From assembly GCA_003667245.1 (NCBI GenBank), contig RCNN01000082.1, positions 1 to 64,000 on the forward strand: a stretch of DNA of 64,000 bases. The letters are read 5' to 3'. Source of the DNA: Heterostelium multicystogenum. Lineage: Eukaryota > Evosea > Eumycetozoa > Acytosteliales > Acytosteliaceae. Numbering within the stretch: position 1 is the stretch's first letter; each line of letters starts with the position of its first letter. This document shows positions 38,844-53,200 of this stretch, one piece after another. The position numbers and the translations under genes were made by a program. The notes under the pieces were generated by a model. The model had not been told where the DNA came from. It saw only the letters and a list, made by a program, of their open reading frames with translations, and made no database searches.

Positions 38844-41800
38844 TTATTGCTGGCTCTGGTCATCTTGCGAGTTGTCCTGTGAGGTATGTATTTGAGATGT
38901 TGATTGCTCAGTCGATGATGTTAGGCTTGTTGTTCTTGATCTTTCTAAAAAGTTTACAGTTGATTTAAATCCAGTTGAGTTTGTGTTTGTATGGTTGGTT
39001 CTTGTCCATGTTGGAGAGTGTTCTGTTGATTCTTGTTGGTTAGGGGAATCGTTGTTGTTATTATTGGATAGATTCAATCCATGTTCAAGTGAGTTTCTCT
39101 TTGAGTCGTTATTGGAGCTTGTGATTTGTGTCAATAGGGTCCAGTCAGATGTAATGCCAATCTTAGTTGCATCATACTCTGAGAAATCATAGCATAGATG
39201 TTCATTTATAAACTGATAGTCCACTGCGCTGTTGGTCATGTGACGTCTGTAGATAGTTGCAGAAAATGTTGAGAGGAAAGACTTGAATTCGTTATATCCG
39301 TTTGGAAGATCAGCAGTCGATCTAATCATAATGCATGGACGAATCAATTGATTGGCAACAGCGTTTGATTCGAAAATACCAGACGATGTAAGCGAAACAA
39401 ATGGCGAAGAGTTGTCTTCGTCGTATGGAATTGGGTTTTGGGCTATACTGTCAATAAATGGAATAAATGGAGCTGCTTGTTGCTTAATAAAGCAGTCTTT
39501 AAGGAAGACCCACTCGAAAAGACAGAGTTGTTCGGTGATTGATGGGAGTATCAGTGCCAAGTCCAAGAACTTGCATGCAGCCAATACGAGCTCACCATTA
39601 TCTGGACGTGAAAGAATGTCAGTCAACTCTGAGAGAATGATTGGCCAGAATGATCTCAAATTCTCGTGTGAGATTCTAACCAAAAGAACACGCAAACAGA
39701 AGAATACTTGTAGATGCAACACAGTGGCATTTGGTATTCTAAGTGATTCTACGATCTTTTCAAGTACAAGTGTAAGCATTTGGAGATGTTGATTCTCAGC
39801 TCCACTCCAAAGAATGAATGACAACCTCTTTAGTTGTTTGGCACGGTTAATTGACTCTGTTTCCTTATTAACAAACATCAATGCAGAGGGTGGAGTCCAA
39901 GTTTTACTTAGAATCTCTGTAGATAAAGAAATTAGTTGATTCATTCAGATAAGTGAAGGTGATAGTTACATACTTATGAAATCAGAGAGGGCAGTCTTGT
40001 CATGGATCATAATTTGATTAATGATTTTTCCAGTTTGTTCCAGGGTCTTAATATCGGATTTGAAAAAGTCAGCATCAAAGAAGAGTTCTAGTGCATCCTT
40101 TTTAATGGATTTGATATTATATGAATAATCCGACAATGATGAGAATAAACAGGTTTGCGTAATATGAGTTTTCTCTATTTACATCACTAAAATGAAGATT
40201 AGAAAAATTGTAGAGTATGTCAAAATCAGAGGTATAGCTTACACTTTAGATTTAAGATATGGAACGACATTGTGTAAGGAGTTTGCGAGGATGGCTGCAA
40301 TTCTTTCTTTGTCATCGAATATGGCATCCAACAATGATGATAGTGTTGTTGATAGATGCACTAATGATTTCAAACTAACTTGTGTCTTTAGTCTGCTGGC
40401 TTCTCTCTTGAGGAGGTTAGTTCCAGAGTCGTGCTCTCCACCCGAAGATGAACGTCCTCTCGATCCAGAATCTTCACCTATGGAGGTACCGGCTGAGGTG
40501 TATGCAGATGGTGGTGTTTGTAGCATAGATGGTGGAAGTCCAACATTATTGACGTCATTTGATCTGGTATCAACTGAGGGCGGACGTGATGGCGATTCGG
40601 ATGAACCACTAGCCAATGGTGGGATATACATTGCTGAAATATCGTTGAAAGATTTTCCACTGATCATAAAGCATGCTTCGACAATCTTGGGAATCAAATC
40701 CTGCAGGTCACGTTTGTTATTTTTATACTTTAGTGGTTGCTTGGACTTTTCTTCACCGCCCATCTTCTTTATATACACATTGAGAATCTGAAGTTGTGAT
40801 ACAAAAGTCATTGGATTTGAGCTGTGTATTGATTCACGAACAAATGAAAGGAATGCAGTGGTGATACCATCAAACAGAGAGGTGTATTCCTCTATGTATC
40901 TATAGACAAAGTCATAGAGTGCTGCCTCCTTGAGTGTAATCTTGTGGATTGTTGATTTTGGAGGTTTGGCACGCTCTTGAATATGTAGGCTTGACAAAAT
41001 CTGATAGAGTGATTGGAACATAGTCTCTTCACGCACTGACTCTAAGCTGTTGAGAATTTCCATTATAACCTTTCTAGTATTGATTGATTCCTGTGTATTC
41101 AAATCAGTTCTTTGCCAGATTTCAATGATAGATCCCAAGAAATTAGTTGGGTATTTCGACATGAATGGGTCCATTATATGGGTAATCAAATCTTGAATTG
41201 CAAACTTATTGTGGGTATCTGATGAAACATCTGTTGACATTGATATCTTGGAGTTGGTTGATCTTGGTAGTCCCCAAATCTTAAGAAGTGGAGCTAAAAT
41301 CGATGGTAGATCTCTGAGGATCTCTTCTTTTGCTTTTCCAATGGGAGTCAATGTAGTCGATGGATCAATATCCGAGGTGAATACATCCTTTACAAAATCG
41401 GTTAATAATCTAACTCCACCCAATGCACCACTTCTGTTGCTGATTTGCTCTTCGTTCGATACCTTGTCGAATGGAGTAATTGGCTCTAGAACAGAAAACT
41501 TCAAAATAAAAGTTAAACTCTTTAATAATACAATGATGTCACGTGATGTCAAGCTGTCATAGAGTGAGCGACTATCAAATGATATTAAGAGATCGCGCAA
41601 GCAATTAATAATAGTCATGACCACATGTGGGAGTTGTGATGAGTTGGCCATTCTCGGCAGACAGGAACGTGATAAAATCGAGCCAGTAGAAACGGATATT
41701 GAGCGAGATGATGGTTGTATCAGTCCTACCACGGTTTGTTTGGAGGAACATAGTCGACTGGGTGATTGAATTGAGGGATGTATTACCAAGAGAATTTCCA

Positions 41801-44800
41801 TCGGTGGATCCGCTGAATCCAGACCAAGAGGGAGATGATGGAAGTATAGTTGGTGAAGAATCAATGAGTACAATTGAACGCAAAAGGGAGAGAAGATGTA
41901 CTTTGTAGAACCATGTTACTCGACGACACTGCTTGTGCCAAATTCTGTAGGATCGGCTCTTGGATGTAGTTGGCGATTTCAATGGCTTTTTTGAGGTTGA
42001 ATAGATGTTTGATTCAAGAGATACTGCAAGAATTCAGCTTGCGCAAAATCTGTACTACATCATTTTGAGAAGCAAATGATTGTCCTTCCTTTGTGGATTG
42101 ATCGATTGAAGGTGAAACATACCTTGGAGGAAACGGAGTGCAACTACAACCAATAGATCTATATAAGAATTGGTGGGAATAAATAGGAAGTCGGAAGATG
42201 TCTCTGTTGGCAGGTGGGATAGTTGTTATTGTTGGAGGTTGGAGTACTTGAATAGTTGGTGAAATATATGGAGTTGATGTCATCTGAGTAACCTGAGGAT
42301 CGGAGTCCTTTGCTGTTGATTTTTTGAAATTAGGTCCGCTAGTCTTTGGAGTCTCTCTGTAGTTGATGACTGTGCTTCGTTGAGTGTGAGAATAATCTTT
42401 AGAGATTGGCTTTCTCAAATCACATGGTGTATAAACATTTTGAAATCACATTCAATAATACCCTTGAGTACTTTGAATGCATAAATAACACGTCGAGCAT
42501 CGTACATTGTTTGGTAGATATGGTTGAATCTAATAGTTGACTTATCAAGGAGAATCTTTAAGAGGGGATCCAGAATTCTTTCAGCTTTGGTGATACTGTC
42601 TGCAAGCCAAGTGTGTCCGGTGAGACGAATGATTGGTTGATCGTCATGTAGTGAATCTAACATCAAGAAAAGAGTGTTTGAGAAGGGAACTGAGGTGTTT
42701 CCAAGCTCACCTGTGGAGACGCCAGAATAATGCAAACTTTTGGTATCCCTCAACACGGTTATTGAGATTTGGATCCAACATTGCTTCGGCGATGACTGAC
42801 GAGCAGGCATCCTCGTTCATTTCACGCAGCTGCAAATAGAGCGATGCGACTTTGTAATGTACAGAGCAATTGTTTGGCTCGAGCATGCTCCATAGTTTCT
42901 TGGCAAGCTGTGAGAAGTGGTTGGTGGTAATGATGCTTCTGAAGCTACGACTTAGATTGTTCTCACCATGCTTGTTTGCGAGGCTGATAAATGACTTGAT
43001 GGCAAGACAACTGATGAAGGGATTGTCAGACATACAGAAGTTGAAAATTGGGAAGAACCACTTGGGCATGGCTGATTCTAATAATGGTGATGATGCTGCG
43101 GGTGATTGTCCGCCTGGGGAAGTACGGAATTGGTGTACCAATCCAACTAAAACCTGTAATGATAGATCGAGAATAATGAAAATATCACTGCTTGTCACAA
43201 ATGAGAACTGTGAGCCAGATGATGAGGCCATCTGTTGTTGAAGAATCATTGATTGTGAAAGGAGAGCTGGGCTGTTTGTTGCGCTACCTGAGAGAGGTGT
43301 AAGAGGAGAAATGCTGTTGGAAGCAGGTGGGTTGAGTCGATTGAGGTTTTCGGAGACATAGGAGCATAAAATAACAAAATAGTCTTGGAATGTATCGATA
43401 CAATCAATGAGATTCACCTGCTGTTGTTGTTGGTTATGAGCATTTTGGTCGCCAACAATGATCTTTCCAATGAGCTTTAAACACATCTGAGTGAATGAAA
43501 TAATCAATTGGTTGTCGCGTGGAGTAATAACGAAACGCATTGATCGAGTGATTGAGAGCAACAAAGATGGCAGAAGTTAGTTTGTACATCCTCAACCGAG
43601 AGAGGAATGACATCAAGCAGGGTCTCGACTAACTTTACATTCTCCATGGCGTCGCTAGGGGATGTTGAATCTGTAAAAGTAAGAAGCTGATTTAAGAAAT
43701 TCCACATCAAACGATGGTCGGAAATCGAACCAAATACATCATCAATGTGACGAACAATGTCCTTTGAGAATGAGTATCCTTCTTTATATTTGAACAAACA
43801 TCGCAATATATCCAACATGATTCCATCTAGCAGCTCTTGGAACTCTTCTTTCTGGAAGAGTGTGGTGAGAAATTACAAACACCGATGTCATCTCTTTCAG
43901 TTTTTTCTGGTGAGCCTGTTGATGTGATGTCTGCAGACTTGGTATATGTTGAGGCTGTTGTTGCTGCTGTAGGTTGAAATCTAAATGGATTCAACACATT
44001 GTTTAATAGCTTCTTGAATGCCTTGACGGTTGGTTTTTTAGCGTAATTTACAAAGTAAGAGAGATGGGTGTTTACTGTGCTCACGCTGCCACTGCTATTG
44101 TTAATGTTTTGAGCTTCCTTTCCATCTTTATCTTTATCCTTATTTCCTAAACCAAGCAGCCACGAATTCAAACGTTTGTTGAGAGATGCGTCTCTGTGTA
44201 CGACAACTCTTTACCGCTGCCATAATTATATTTTGTAATGCATCTTCCGAGAATATCTTGATAGAAATGGGGAAATATCCAGTAATCAACTCCAAAGTAC
44301 TTCTCTGTACAAGCGAGGATGGGTCCAACAATGATTCATATAGTGCTTGTGCCACTAGATTATTTTTCTCTGGTAAAAATGTGGCTATGTTCATTTAAAA
44401 TAAATTGATGTTAATCAAAGCTACGCTCTATATATGATCCTCTATTATCCAGTAGATCCTACCTTGTAGTGTAACATCTTCGAAATTTTTGGCAAATGCT
44501 TCAAGAGGAAATCGATTGCAGACTGTCTGTTATATGATGTTGTAACCATTGATTTCCAAATGGCCTGATAGAAAAGTGTAGTCGACGTTGACTTTTGAAT
44601 CGATTCCAAAAGCTTCTTAACAGATTCATACATCTCGCCATTGCCCTCTTCCAATCCGGGCAGCAGCGAAGAAACTATACCATTGAGACAAGAATGTAGC
44701 TTGTGTCCGAGTGGTAGCAAAAACTTATCGTACAACGACAACAACTTGAATCTAACATCAGTACTTGCATGTCTAAACAATGGAAACAATCCATTCGAGT

Positions 44801-45330
44801 AATTGAAATATCTATTGCTAATTTGTCTTGCTAAATGGTCGGTCATACCAATCAATCATAATATTAATATTACTCCTTTCACGAGCTTGATCGTTTTAAT
44901 TTGATTTGACAGCTAACTGACTACTTACACCTATTCTACTAAATATTAATTCATATGTATCTAATGTTTGTGAATGACATCCACTAGGTAATGACGGATT
45001 TCAAACATTGTGATAAACGCTTTGAAAGTAGCAGTTTCTGTTGTATACAGTTGACTTTGGGTACTTTTTCAAATACTCTTCCAAATTTACCTAGCCACTT
45101 AACTAGATCTGCCCATTCGACTGACTTTGAGAATGCACTCAACACTGCATTCAAATCATCATTAAATTGCTTATATTTTGGATCACTAGAAGCTCCCTCT
45201 GTTTGTATTTAAATAAATTACAACAAATCTGTCAAACTAAAACTATTCCTACAATTTCCATTCATCCAATGATTGATTGTTGTTGATCAATTGAATTGAA
45301 TGATTGATTGAACATACCTTCTAAATCCAT
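38844..45330 (-). CDS. DOP1 (dopey) family membrane-trafficking protein
   Basis: DOP1 acts with MON2 at the Golgi and endosomes in retrograde traffic. The N-terminal dopey domain is clear: FSKSVEWADLVKWLGKFGRV, LLLSKRLSQCL then NPSLPSGCHSQTLDTYELIF, YSNGLFPLFRHAS, SLYDKFLLPLGHKL and LLPGLEEGN. Mid-protein motifs include DASLNKRLNSWLLG and LDSLHDDQPIIRLTGHTWL. The conserved C-terminal block reads LRVLLVRISHENLRSFWPII and LVLAACKFLDLALILPS, with a Ser/Thr/Asn-rich tail. Exon 1 is only 13 nt (45318-45330), then exon 2 begins at 45198. More introns lie near 44840-44930, 44390-44460, 40140-40240 and 39920-39980. At least six frame breaks occur, including A3 near 45005 and near 44185, 43845, 43545, 42715 and 41900. 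I could not resolve every junction. Confidence 0.85.
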
Positions 45331-46637
45331 TGTTTTATATTATATTATATTTTGATTGATCCTATATTGTATAAGTAATGAACATCTAATTTTTCTTCTT
45401 TCTCTTCTTCCGTTCTACTTCTTCCAATTTAAAGTAATTAACTAAACTATCTATCTATCTATCTATCAATCAATCAATCTATCTTCTTCAAGTAAACTAT
45501 AACCTATAGTTTGTTTTATTGTTTTGCAATTGTTATATTCAATTCAATAATGCAATCGACAGTAAACTAATAACTTTGTAACTTCTATTTAATATTTGAT
45601 TCTAACAAATGTTATAATGCTTGTGATTATTATTATTACTATATTATTACTTATGAATATCAAAGTTGTAAACTATTAAAATATAACAAACAACAGCACA
45701 ACCCACACTAATTAATTAATAGATGATATAGTAAGAGTATGTTGTAATATCAATATTAATATTGTTTGTTGTTCCTTTTGATGATTACTAAGTTATAATG
45801 TAATATATGGTCATGTAATGTGTGTATAATGTAATGTGGTGTAATGTATGGTAATAAAGGTGAACGTAACGGGAATAGAATAATAAACAAACAAAGGAAT
45901 CGCAAAACAAAAAGAATAAGTTGGTGCTTGTCAATGTGGATGGATGGTGTGGCTGTTGTTTAAGAAAGTGGGGGTATGTTTTTTTGGGTGACAAAAAATA
46001 AACCTTTTTTAGAAAACCAGGGTTACTTATTGAAAAAATAATATTTGGAATTTTACTAACTACTACAACTACTACTATTACAACTAATAAAATTAAATTG
46101 ATTTTTAATTAATTAATGATGATATTTTTTTGATATTTATTTCTTCCTATTTATAAATATAACAAACTTGTTCTAATATTAACTAGTTTTTAAATCACCC
46201 TTTACAATAACAATTACAATTGAGTATAAAAATTTATTTATAATGAAATAATAAATAGTACTCTACTTTTACTTCTACAACTACGACTAAATTTAGTTTA
46301 GTTTGGCTTTTTAAATGATGTATTTTATAATTTATCAAGATTTAAGGATGTTGTTACAACACTGGGCAAATAACATCTTTGGAGTCTTTTTAGTTGATCA
46401 CCAAAATATCTAATTTAAAATTTTGTCTGATTTTTGTTAGAGAAATGTGATCTTGTCTTGGGTTTTCCAAACATAATAGCTCAACCTAATTCTATTGAGC
46501 TTACAGAAAAGTATTTCTAAAAAGTCAACTTAAAATTAAGATCAAAACCTTTAGGAATGTCTTTGATTATGTAGATTTTTTGTTTATTAATATTGTTCAT
46601 TGGGTTTGAGGTTCTTTCTTTGAAAATTTGATAAGAT
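45331..46637. other. AT-rich spacer with CTAT repeats
   Basis: A CTAT tetranucleotide repeat followed by CAAT units lies near 45450-45480. I find no coding frame with family features. The part just upstream of 45330 should be the DOP1 promoter. Confidence 0.45.
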
Positions 46638-49530
46638 TTATCTTACAACAAAACCAGATATAACTACAATGGATTGGTTTGCTGCTGGGAAATTCGAAGC
46701 AATTTTAAAAAGTTCTTGATCCATATTGTTTTGAGTGGTAATCGGCGAGGGTTTATAGATTGTAGAGTCAACGATGTAGTCAATACAGTATTTGCCGGGC
46801 AGAAGTGAGTCCGATATAAACTGTGTAGCTCCTTTGCTTCCTGATACTGTCCATGTGGCAATGCGAATTATATCGCCTACTGTGCTCATGTATTCGAGGG
46901 TGGCCTCAGCACCGTCAAAGTACAGCTCTCCACGATCAATGTAACCATTTCCATTGGCGTCAAGGAATGCGTATGCTGTCATGGAGAATGGCTGGGCAGA
47001 CAGCAGTCCAGCGACCAAAAGTCGCTGTTGGAGAAGTAGGGGTGACCTCGAAGCAATATTTGTTGTCTTTGAATTGATTGTTTGCAATGACCGGAGATGA
47101 TTTGTAAAGTACTTGGTCAATCTCTCAGCGCAATATAGGTCTGGACCTGGGAGTGCCATTGATTGATCAAACGTAGTTTCTCCAATAACATCACCGTTGG
47201 AGTTGATTATCTTGAGCTTGGGTCTGTCAACTAATGGTTCATCATCATTCTTGATACCATCCATGTTTACATCCCACCATGTGTAGCCTTGACAGAGTAT
47301 GCAATGCTGGGCTCTGGAGAATTAACGAAACCACCTGAAGAGTCTGCACCATCATTATCCTTGTCCCAATATGAATAGCCTTGAACTGTGAATGGTGCTG
47401 TTTGTAGAAGTTGTTGTGGCAGGATCTGTGGTGGAAGGAGCTGTAGTTACAGAGGCTGTGGTAGCAGGACCAGTAGTTGTGGGAGAAGTAGTTGGAGTTG
47501 TAGGACCAGTAGTAATTGGATCAGAAGTTGAAGATGATCCAACGGTCATAGTCGATCCAGGTGCTATTGTTGCGGAGCCAGTTGTAGCAGAGTTAGTGGT
47601 GGAAATTGTTGAATCTATTGTTCCTACAGTAGTGGTTTGAGTCATTGTTGAGGCTGGTCCTGTAGTTGATTCAGTTGTAGAAGCAATGGTCGAAGCAAGG
47701 GTTGCTGTCATAGATCCTAGAGTTGATATAGATATACTATCAGTGGTTTGTGTTGAAATAGGTCCAGTGGAACTTGTTTGATCTGGCCCAGTTGAAGAGA
47801 TTGAAGTTGCAATGGTCGTTGTTTGGGTTGTGGTTTGTGTTGAAGATGAAACCAACACCGGTACTTGATTCGATAGTACTGGTAGTACCTATGCTTGATG
47901 TTTGCGTTGAATCAGTAGTAGTACCTGGACCAAGGGTAGAAGTATCAGTGGCAGTGGTTGAAATAGAGGAAGTACCTGGAACAGTGGTAGAAGTATCAGG
48001 AGCAGTGGTTGAAATAGTAGAAGTACCTGGAATAATGGTAGAAGTATCAGTGACAGTGGTTGAAATAGAGGAAGTACCTGGTACAGTTGTGGCAGGGCCA
48101 GTTGTGAAAGGACCAGTTGTCACAGTGGTATCAGGTGTAGTAGTAGCAGGACCAATAGAAGTGGAAATGGAAGATTGAGCAGTAGCAGTGGTAGAAACAG
48201 TAATTGAGGGAGCTGTTGTAATAGGAGCAGTAGTTGTAGGTGTTGTACTAGATGATCCAACAGTAAAAGTAGTAGGAGCGATTGTTATGGAGTCAGTTGA
48301 AATAGTTACTGAGGTTGATCCTGTTACTGATCCAGTTGTAGCTCCTGTAGATGTCTGGGTTAAAGATGAAATAGAACCACCTGATGAAATGGTACCTGAA
48401 ATTGCAGAAGAAGATGTTGAAATGGAAATAGTACCCGTACTTATTATTCCAGTTGAAACAGATGTAGATATTATTGGACCAGTAGAAGAAATAGAGGATC
48501 CAATTGTTGAACCAATGGTCGATGCTTCTGTGCTGTCAGTTATAAAACCAGCAATTGAAGCTCCACCAGTCAAAACACAAGTTGGTATTCCATAAACCAG
48601 TGCACAAACTGTTCCAGGAACGCAATTAATCGATCTACAGATATAGTCAACTAAATTTGAGGTTTCTGTGCCAGTGTAGGTTGAAGAATGACCATATGTT
48701 TGACTGGATGTTCCTAAGGTTGGGTGTCTAGAAGTTGGACCATGATTGGTTTTAATACATTGAGCTTGTCCATTAATGAGAACACAGTGTGATCCATGGA
48801 GACAGTTGATTGCTGCACAACTTCTAATTCCTCCAGAGGTCTGACCATATGTTTGACTGGATGTGTGGTATGAGGTTTGTTCAGATGTTTGACCAGATGA
48901 TCCCCATGGTCGACATTGTCCAGTTTTGAACATCACACCAGTTACCCCATGGACAGTCATTTTGTGTTCTGCATCCTCCACTCGATGATCCAGAGGTGAC
49001 TGATTGAACCTGAAGTTGACCAAAGTTCACATTCTCCAGTTGCCAAATTACACCATTTACCCCATCCACATTGTTGATCGCTTCTGCATCCACCTGCACT
49101 TCCAGAGGTGACTGTCTGTGCTGAAGTTTGAGGTGTTGGTGACCATGGTTTGCATGTCTTGTCCATGAGGTCACAACCATTTACCCCATCCACAATCTAC
49201 ATCTTTATTACATGAACCTGAACCACTTCCAGAGGTGATTGTCTGAGGTGCTGTTGATGATGATGAACCTCCTTGTACACAGGTTGCTTCTCCATTTTGA
49301 ACAACGCAAGTAAATCCATCTAAACAAACTTTATTTGAACATGCATCTAAAGTATATAAATTAATAATTGTTTTTAGATTAGGAATCAAGTTTTGAAAGT
49401 TTTTACACCTATTTTTTCACTAGTTGTGAAATCAAGATCAGAACTACACAATACCTTCTGCATTTACCAAATATATTATTATTGAGAATAATAATATTAT
49501 TAATAGATACTTTTTTGTAATTGTACCCAT
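46638..49530 (-). CDS. Secreted FOLN / Cys-rich / Ser-Thr-rich / SdrD-B-like protein, tandem copy A (colossin-like)
   Basis: Exon 1 (49455-49530) encodes a signal peptide (YLLIILLFSIIIYLVNA). Exon 2 runs from 49346 to 46638. It holds a follistatin-like FOLN unit (ACSNKVCLDGFTCVVQNGEA), three W-G-x-W-C modules such as CRSDQQCGWGKWC, and two more FOLN units (CAAINCLHGSHCV; PGTVCALVYGIPTC). A long Thr/Ser/Ile-rich stalk follows, then SdrD/Cna-B-like units (GYSYWDKDNDGADSS; YAFLDANGNGYIDRGELYFD). Such proteins are expected outside the cell, in matrix or coat. Comparison with copy B shows single-base excesses here at about 49172 (TGGTTGTGAC against TGGTGTGAC), 49010 and 48917, which break the frame. 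Another break lies near 47270. The 3' region ends in a VISGFV motif. Confidence 0.8.
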
Positions 49531-49593
49531 TATAATTTATTTTTACTCAGGTGTTGTAGTTGTTGTTATTAATATTTATATTAGTTCCAATAG
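49411..49593 (-). repeat. Duplicated 5' segment of tandem copy A (promoter, exon 1, part of intron 1)
   Basis: This stretch is nearly identical to 53538-53719. It spans the end of intron 1, the signal-peptide exon and about 60 bp upstream of the ATG, differing by a few bases. Similarity fades further upstream, so the duplication kept at most a short promoter. Confidence 0.85.
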
Positions 49594-50274
49594 ATACCTT
49601 GTAATTGTACTCATTAGCTAAAAGGTATATTCTGGTTGATGTAGGTTTTATTAAATATTATAATTTTTATTTGTTATTCTATTATAAATAAATCAAACAA
49701 ATAAATATATGATATCGTAATTATAACTTTACCTATTAATTAACATATTATAATAATTATTTTTGTTTGAAGAATAACATAAGCAAAAGTTTGATTCATA
49801 GCTGCATCCAATTAGTCATATTAATATCTTAATATTGATAATCACATAGATGTGTTAGATTATATATCTTTGATTGATTGATTACTGTGTAATATTCATA
49901 TATTAAATAAACATCATAGTGTGCTGCAAAGAATCATCAAATATTTTTGTGGTTGTATAACCCTCCTGATTATATTTATATATGGTAGAATTTAAACATG
50001 TGGTGATGTATCAAAATCATCTTAATATTTAGATACTACTACTCTTTTCAATAAAATTAATCACTCTAGTGTGTGTTTTTTTTACAAATGATTGTGAACA
50101 ACAAGTCTAATATGGAGTAAGATCTTTGAATTGAGTTCTTGGTTAAATGAGTCCATGGATTTAGGAAAATTAATAGCAAAGTCATATGATGTAGTAACCA
50201 ATAATGATTTGATGATTTTATTTGAATTGTTATCATTTATACCCTTTTGATGATCAGCGAGTCTCTGATCAGAT
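49531..50274. other. Spacer between tandem copies A and B
   Basis: It contains the shared upstream segment of copy A and AT-rich sequence. No other gene is seen. Confidence 0.5.
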
Positions 50275-53200
50275 TTATAGTTTGACAAATCCGGATATAG
50301 ATTTGACTGGATTATATACCACCGAGACCTCGAAGCAATTTGAAAAGCTTTCATCCATATTGTTTTTGAGTGGTCATGGGGAGGCCTTATAGGCATTGAT
50401 ATCAACAACATAGTCAATACAGTATTGGCCTGATAGAAGACTGTTAGATTCATATTGTTTATCTCCAAGGGCAGCTGATGTTGTCCATGTTGCAATGGTC
50501 CATGGGTCGCCTCCGGTGTCCATGAATTTGAGGGTTGCTTGGGCGCCATCAAAGTATGGCTCTCCTGCATCATGGTTACCATCTCCGTTGGTGTCAAGGA
50601 ATGCGTATGCTGACAAATATAAGGGCTCCACAGGAGTCAAACCACCGGTGATATTGGCAATTGGAGAACTTGGGGTGAGCTCGAAGCAATATTTGTTGTC
50701 TACGAATTGATTGTCTGCAATGACAGGTGATGATTTGTACGACGCTCCATTCCATTCAGCGCAATATTGATTTGGACCTGGGAGTGTCATTGGATCATCG
50801 TAAGTAGTTGCGCCGTAAACCACTCCACTGTAGCTGGCAATCTTGACAAACAAGTAGCTAACATATGGTTCATTTTCCTTGACACCGTCGGAGTTCATAT
50901 CCCACCAAGGTGAAAGCATTGACTTGGTATGTAAGAGGAGGTTCTGGAGACTTGACGAAATCAACTGGCAAATTGAGTATATTGTTTGCATCAGTGGTTG
51001 TGGGTCCTAGATCGAAACAATATTGTCCGTTTACAAATTTTTTGGAACTTGTTTTTCCCATAATATATTGACCAGTTGGATCTTTCAATTCCATGCAATA
51101 GTATCCAGGATTCAATCCTTCCAGATGGATACTATCGGCTCCATCAAGTGCTGTTGTGGTAAATTCAGTAACTCCATCTGGATGTATAAATTTTCCTTCT
51201 ATTCCACCAAGGTATGGTTCTTTAATAAATTGACCATCATTATTGGAATCTATCCAAGTAAATCCATTAATCATATAGGATGTCTTTGTATTGGTTGGAG
51301 AAGGAATTTTACCGCTGATCACATTCAAGACTTTACTAGGAACTTGAGCGATATCCAAAGTGAAGCATGATTGATCATTAACAAACTTATTATCTGGACC
51401 AACTGCTCCATCTACATATTTTCCTGTTGGATCTGTAATCTTAATACAATATTGACCTTCATGGATGTTATCAATAACGAAACTACTTGTCTTCTTTGAT
51501 GCATCTGTGATGAAAGTATATAATACATTTCCATCTGCGTCATCAGTTGACCTTGAAGTCCTCCAAGATATGGTCCTGCTAAAGAGTCAGCACCATCATC
51601 ATTCATGTCCCAATATGAATAACCTTGAACTGTGAAAGTATCTGGTATTGAAGAAGTGACAGGATTGAGGGGATTGAGGGGAGCATTATTATCTCTACCA
51701 GTAGTAGCAGCAAGATTGGTATCAGAGGCAGTAGTTGCAGGAGAATCAGTTGTAACAGGAGGAGCAGGACCAGAGGTTGCAGTAGCAATAGTGGCAGTAG
51801 CAATAGTAGCAGGTGCAATAGTTGCAGGTGCAATAGTTGCAGGTGCAATAGTTGCAGGTGCAATAGTGGCAGGTGCAATAGTAGCAGGTGCAATAGTTGC
51901 AGGTGCAATAGTTGCAGGTGCAATAGTAGCAGGTGCAATAGTTGCAGGTGCAATAGTTGCAGGTGCAATAGTTTGCAGGTGCAATAGTTGCAGGTGCAAT
52001 AGTAGCAGGTGCAATAGTTGCAGGTGCAATAGTTGCAGGTGCAATAGTTGCAGGTGCAATAGTTGCAGGTGCAATAGTTGCAGGTGCAATAGTGGCAGGT
52101 GCAATAGTTGCAGGTGCAATAGTGGCAGGTGCAATAGTTGCAGGTGCAATAGTGGCAGGTGCAATAGTGGCAGGTGCAATAGTGGCAGGTGCAATAGTTG
52201 CAGGTGCAATAGTGGCAGGTGCAATAGTAGCAGGTGCAATAGTGGCAGGTGCAGTAGCAGTTGTTGGAGGAGCAGTTGTTGGAGGAGCAGTTGTTGGAGG
52301 AGCAGTGGTTGGAGGAGAAGTGGTTGCAGGTGCTATAGTAGCAGATCCAGTTGTCATAGTAGTTATTGGTGCTATGGTGACCAACCAATTGAAATAGTTC
52401 TAGTTCCTGAAACTGTTGTAGCTGTTGTTGTTGCAATTGTTGTTTGAGTTATTGATGAAGCCGGACCGATAGTTGATACAATAGTACTGGCAATGGTAGA
52501 GGCTGTTGTGGTGCCAGGGTTATTACCTGTGCTCGAGGTTTCAGTTGATGTAGTAGTTGCTATTGTTGAAGCAGTTGAGAAGATAGTTGATCCAGTTGTA
52601 GAAAGACCAGCAAGAGATGCACTACCAGTCAAAACACAAGTTGGTCTTCCATCAACTAGTGCACAAACTGTTCCTTTTACACAATGAATCGATTTACAGA
52701 TATAGTCAACTAAATTTGAGGTTCCAATGGTTGGGTGTCTAGAGGTTGGACCATGATTGGTTTTAATACATTGAGCTTGTCCATTAATGAGAACACAGTG
52801 TGATCCATGGAGACAGTTGATTGCTGCACAACTTCTAATTCCTCCAGAGGTCTGACCATATGTTTGACTGGATGTGTGGTATGAGGTTTGTTCAGATGTT
52901 TGACCAGATGATCCCCATGGTCGACATTGTCCAGTTTGAACATCACACCAGTTACCCCATGGACAGTTTTCTTGAGTTCTACATCCTCCACTCGATGATC
53001 CAGAGGATATTGTTTGGCCAGATGATCCCCATGGTCGACATTGATTTGATTGAGAATCACACCAGTTACCCCATGGACAATCATTTTGTGTTCTGCATCC
53101 TCCACTCGATGATCCAGAGGTGACTGATTGACCTGAAGTTGACCAAAGTTCACATTCTCCAGTTGCCAAATTACACCATTTACCCCATCCACATTGTTGA

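Noticed and set aside
47392..48595. Plus-strand frames antisense to the Ser/Thr stalk of copy A (Val/Glu-rich)
   Set aside because: They are shadows of Thr/Ser codons on the minus strand and lack a start context or domains.
51632..52447. Long plus-strand frames across the TIAPA repeat (VAGAI repeats)
   Set aside because: A repeat unit of 15 bp without stops is open in several frames; the minus strand has the signal peptide, FOLN units and SdrB-like domains in frame.
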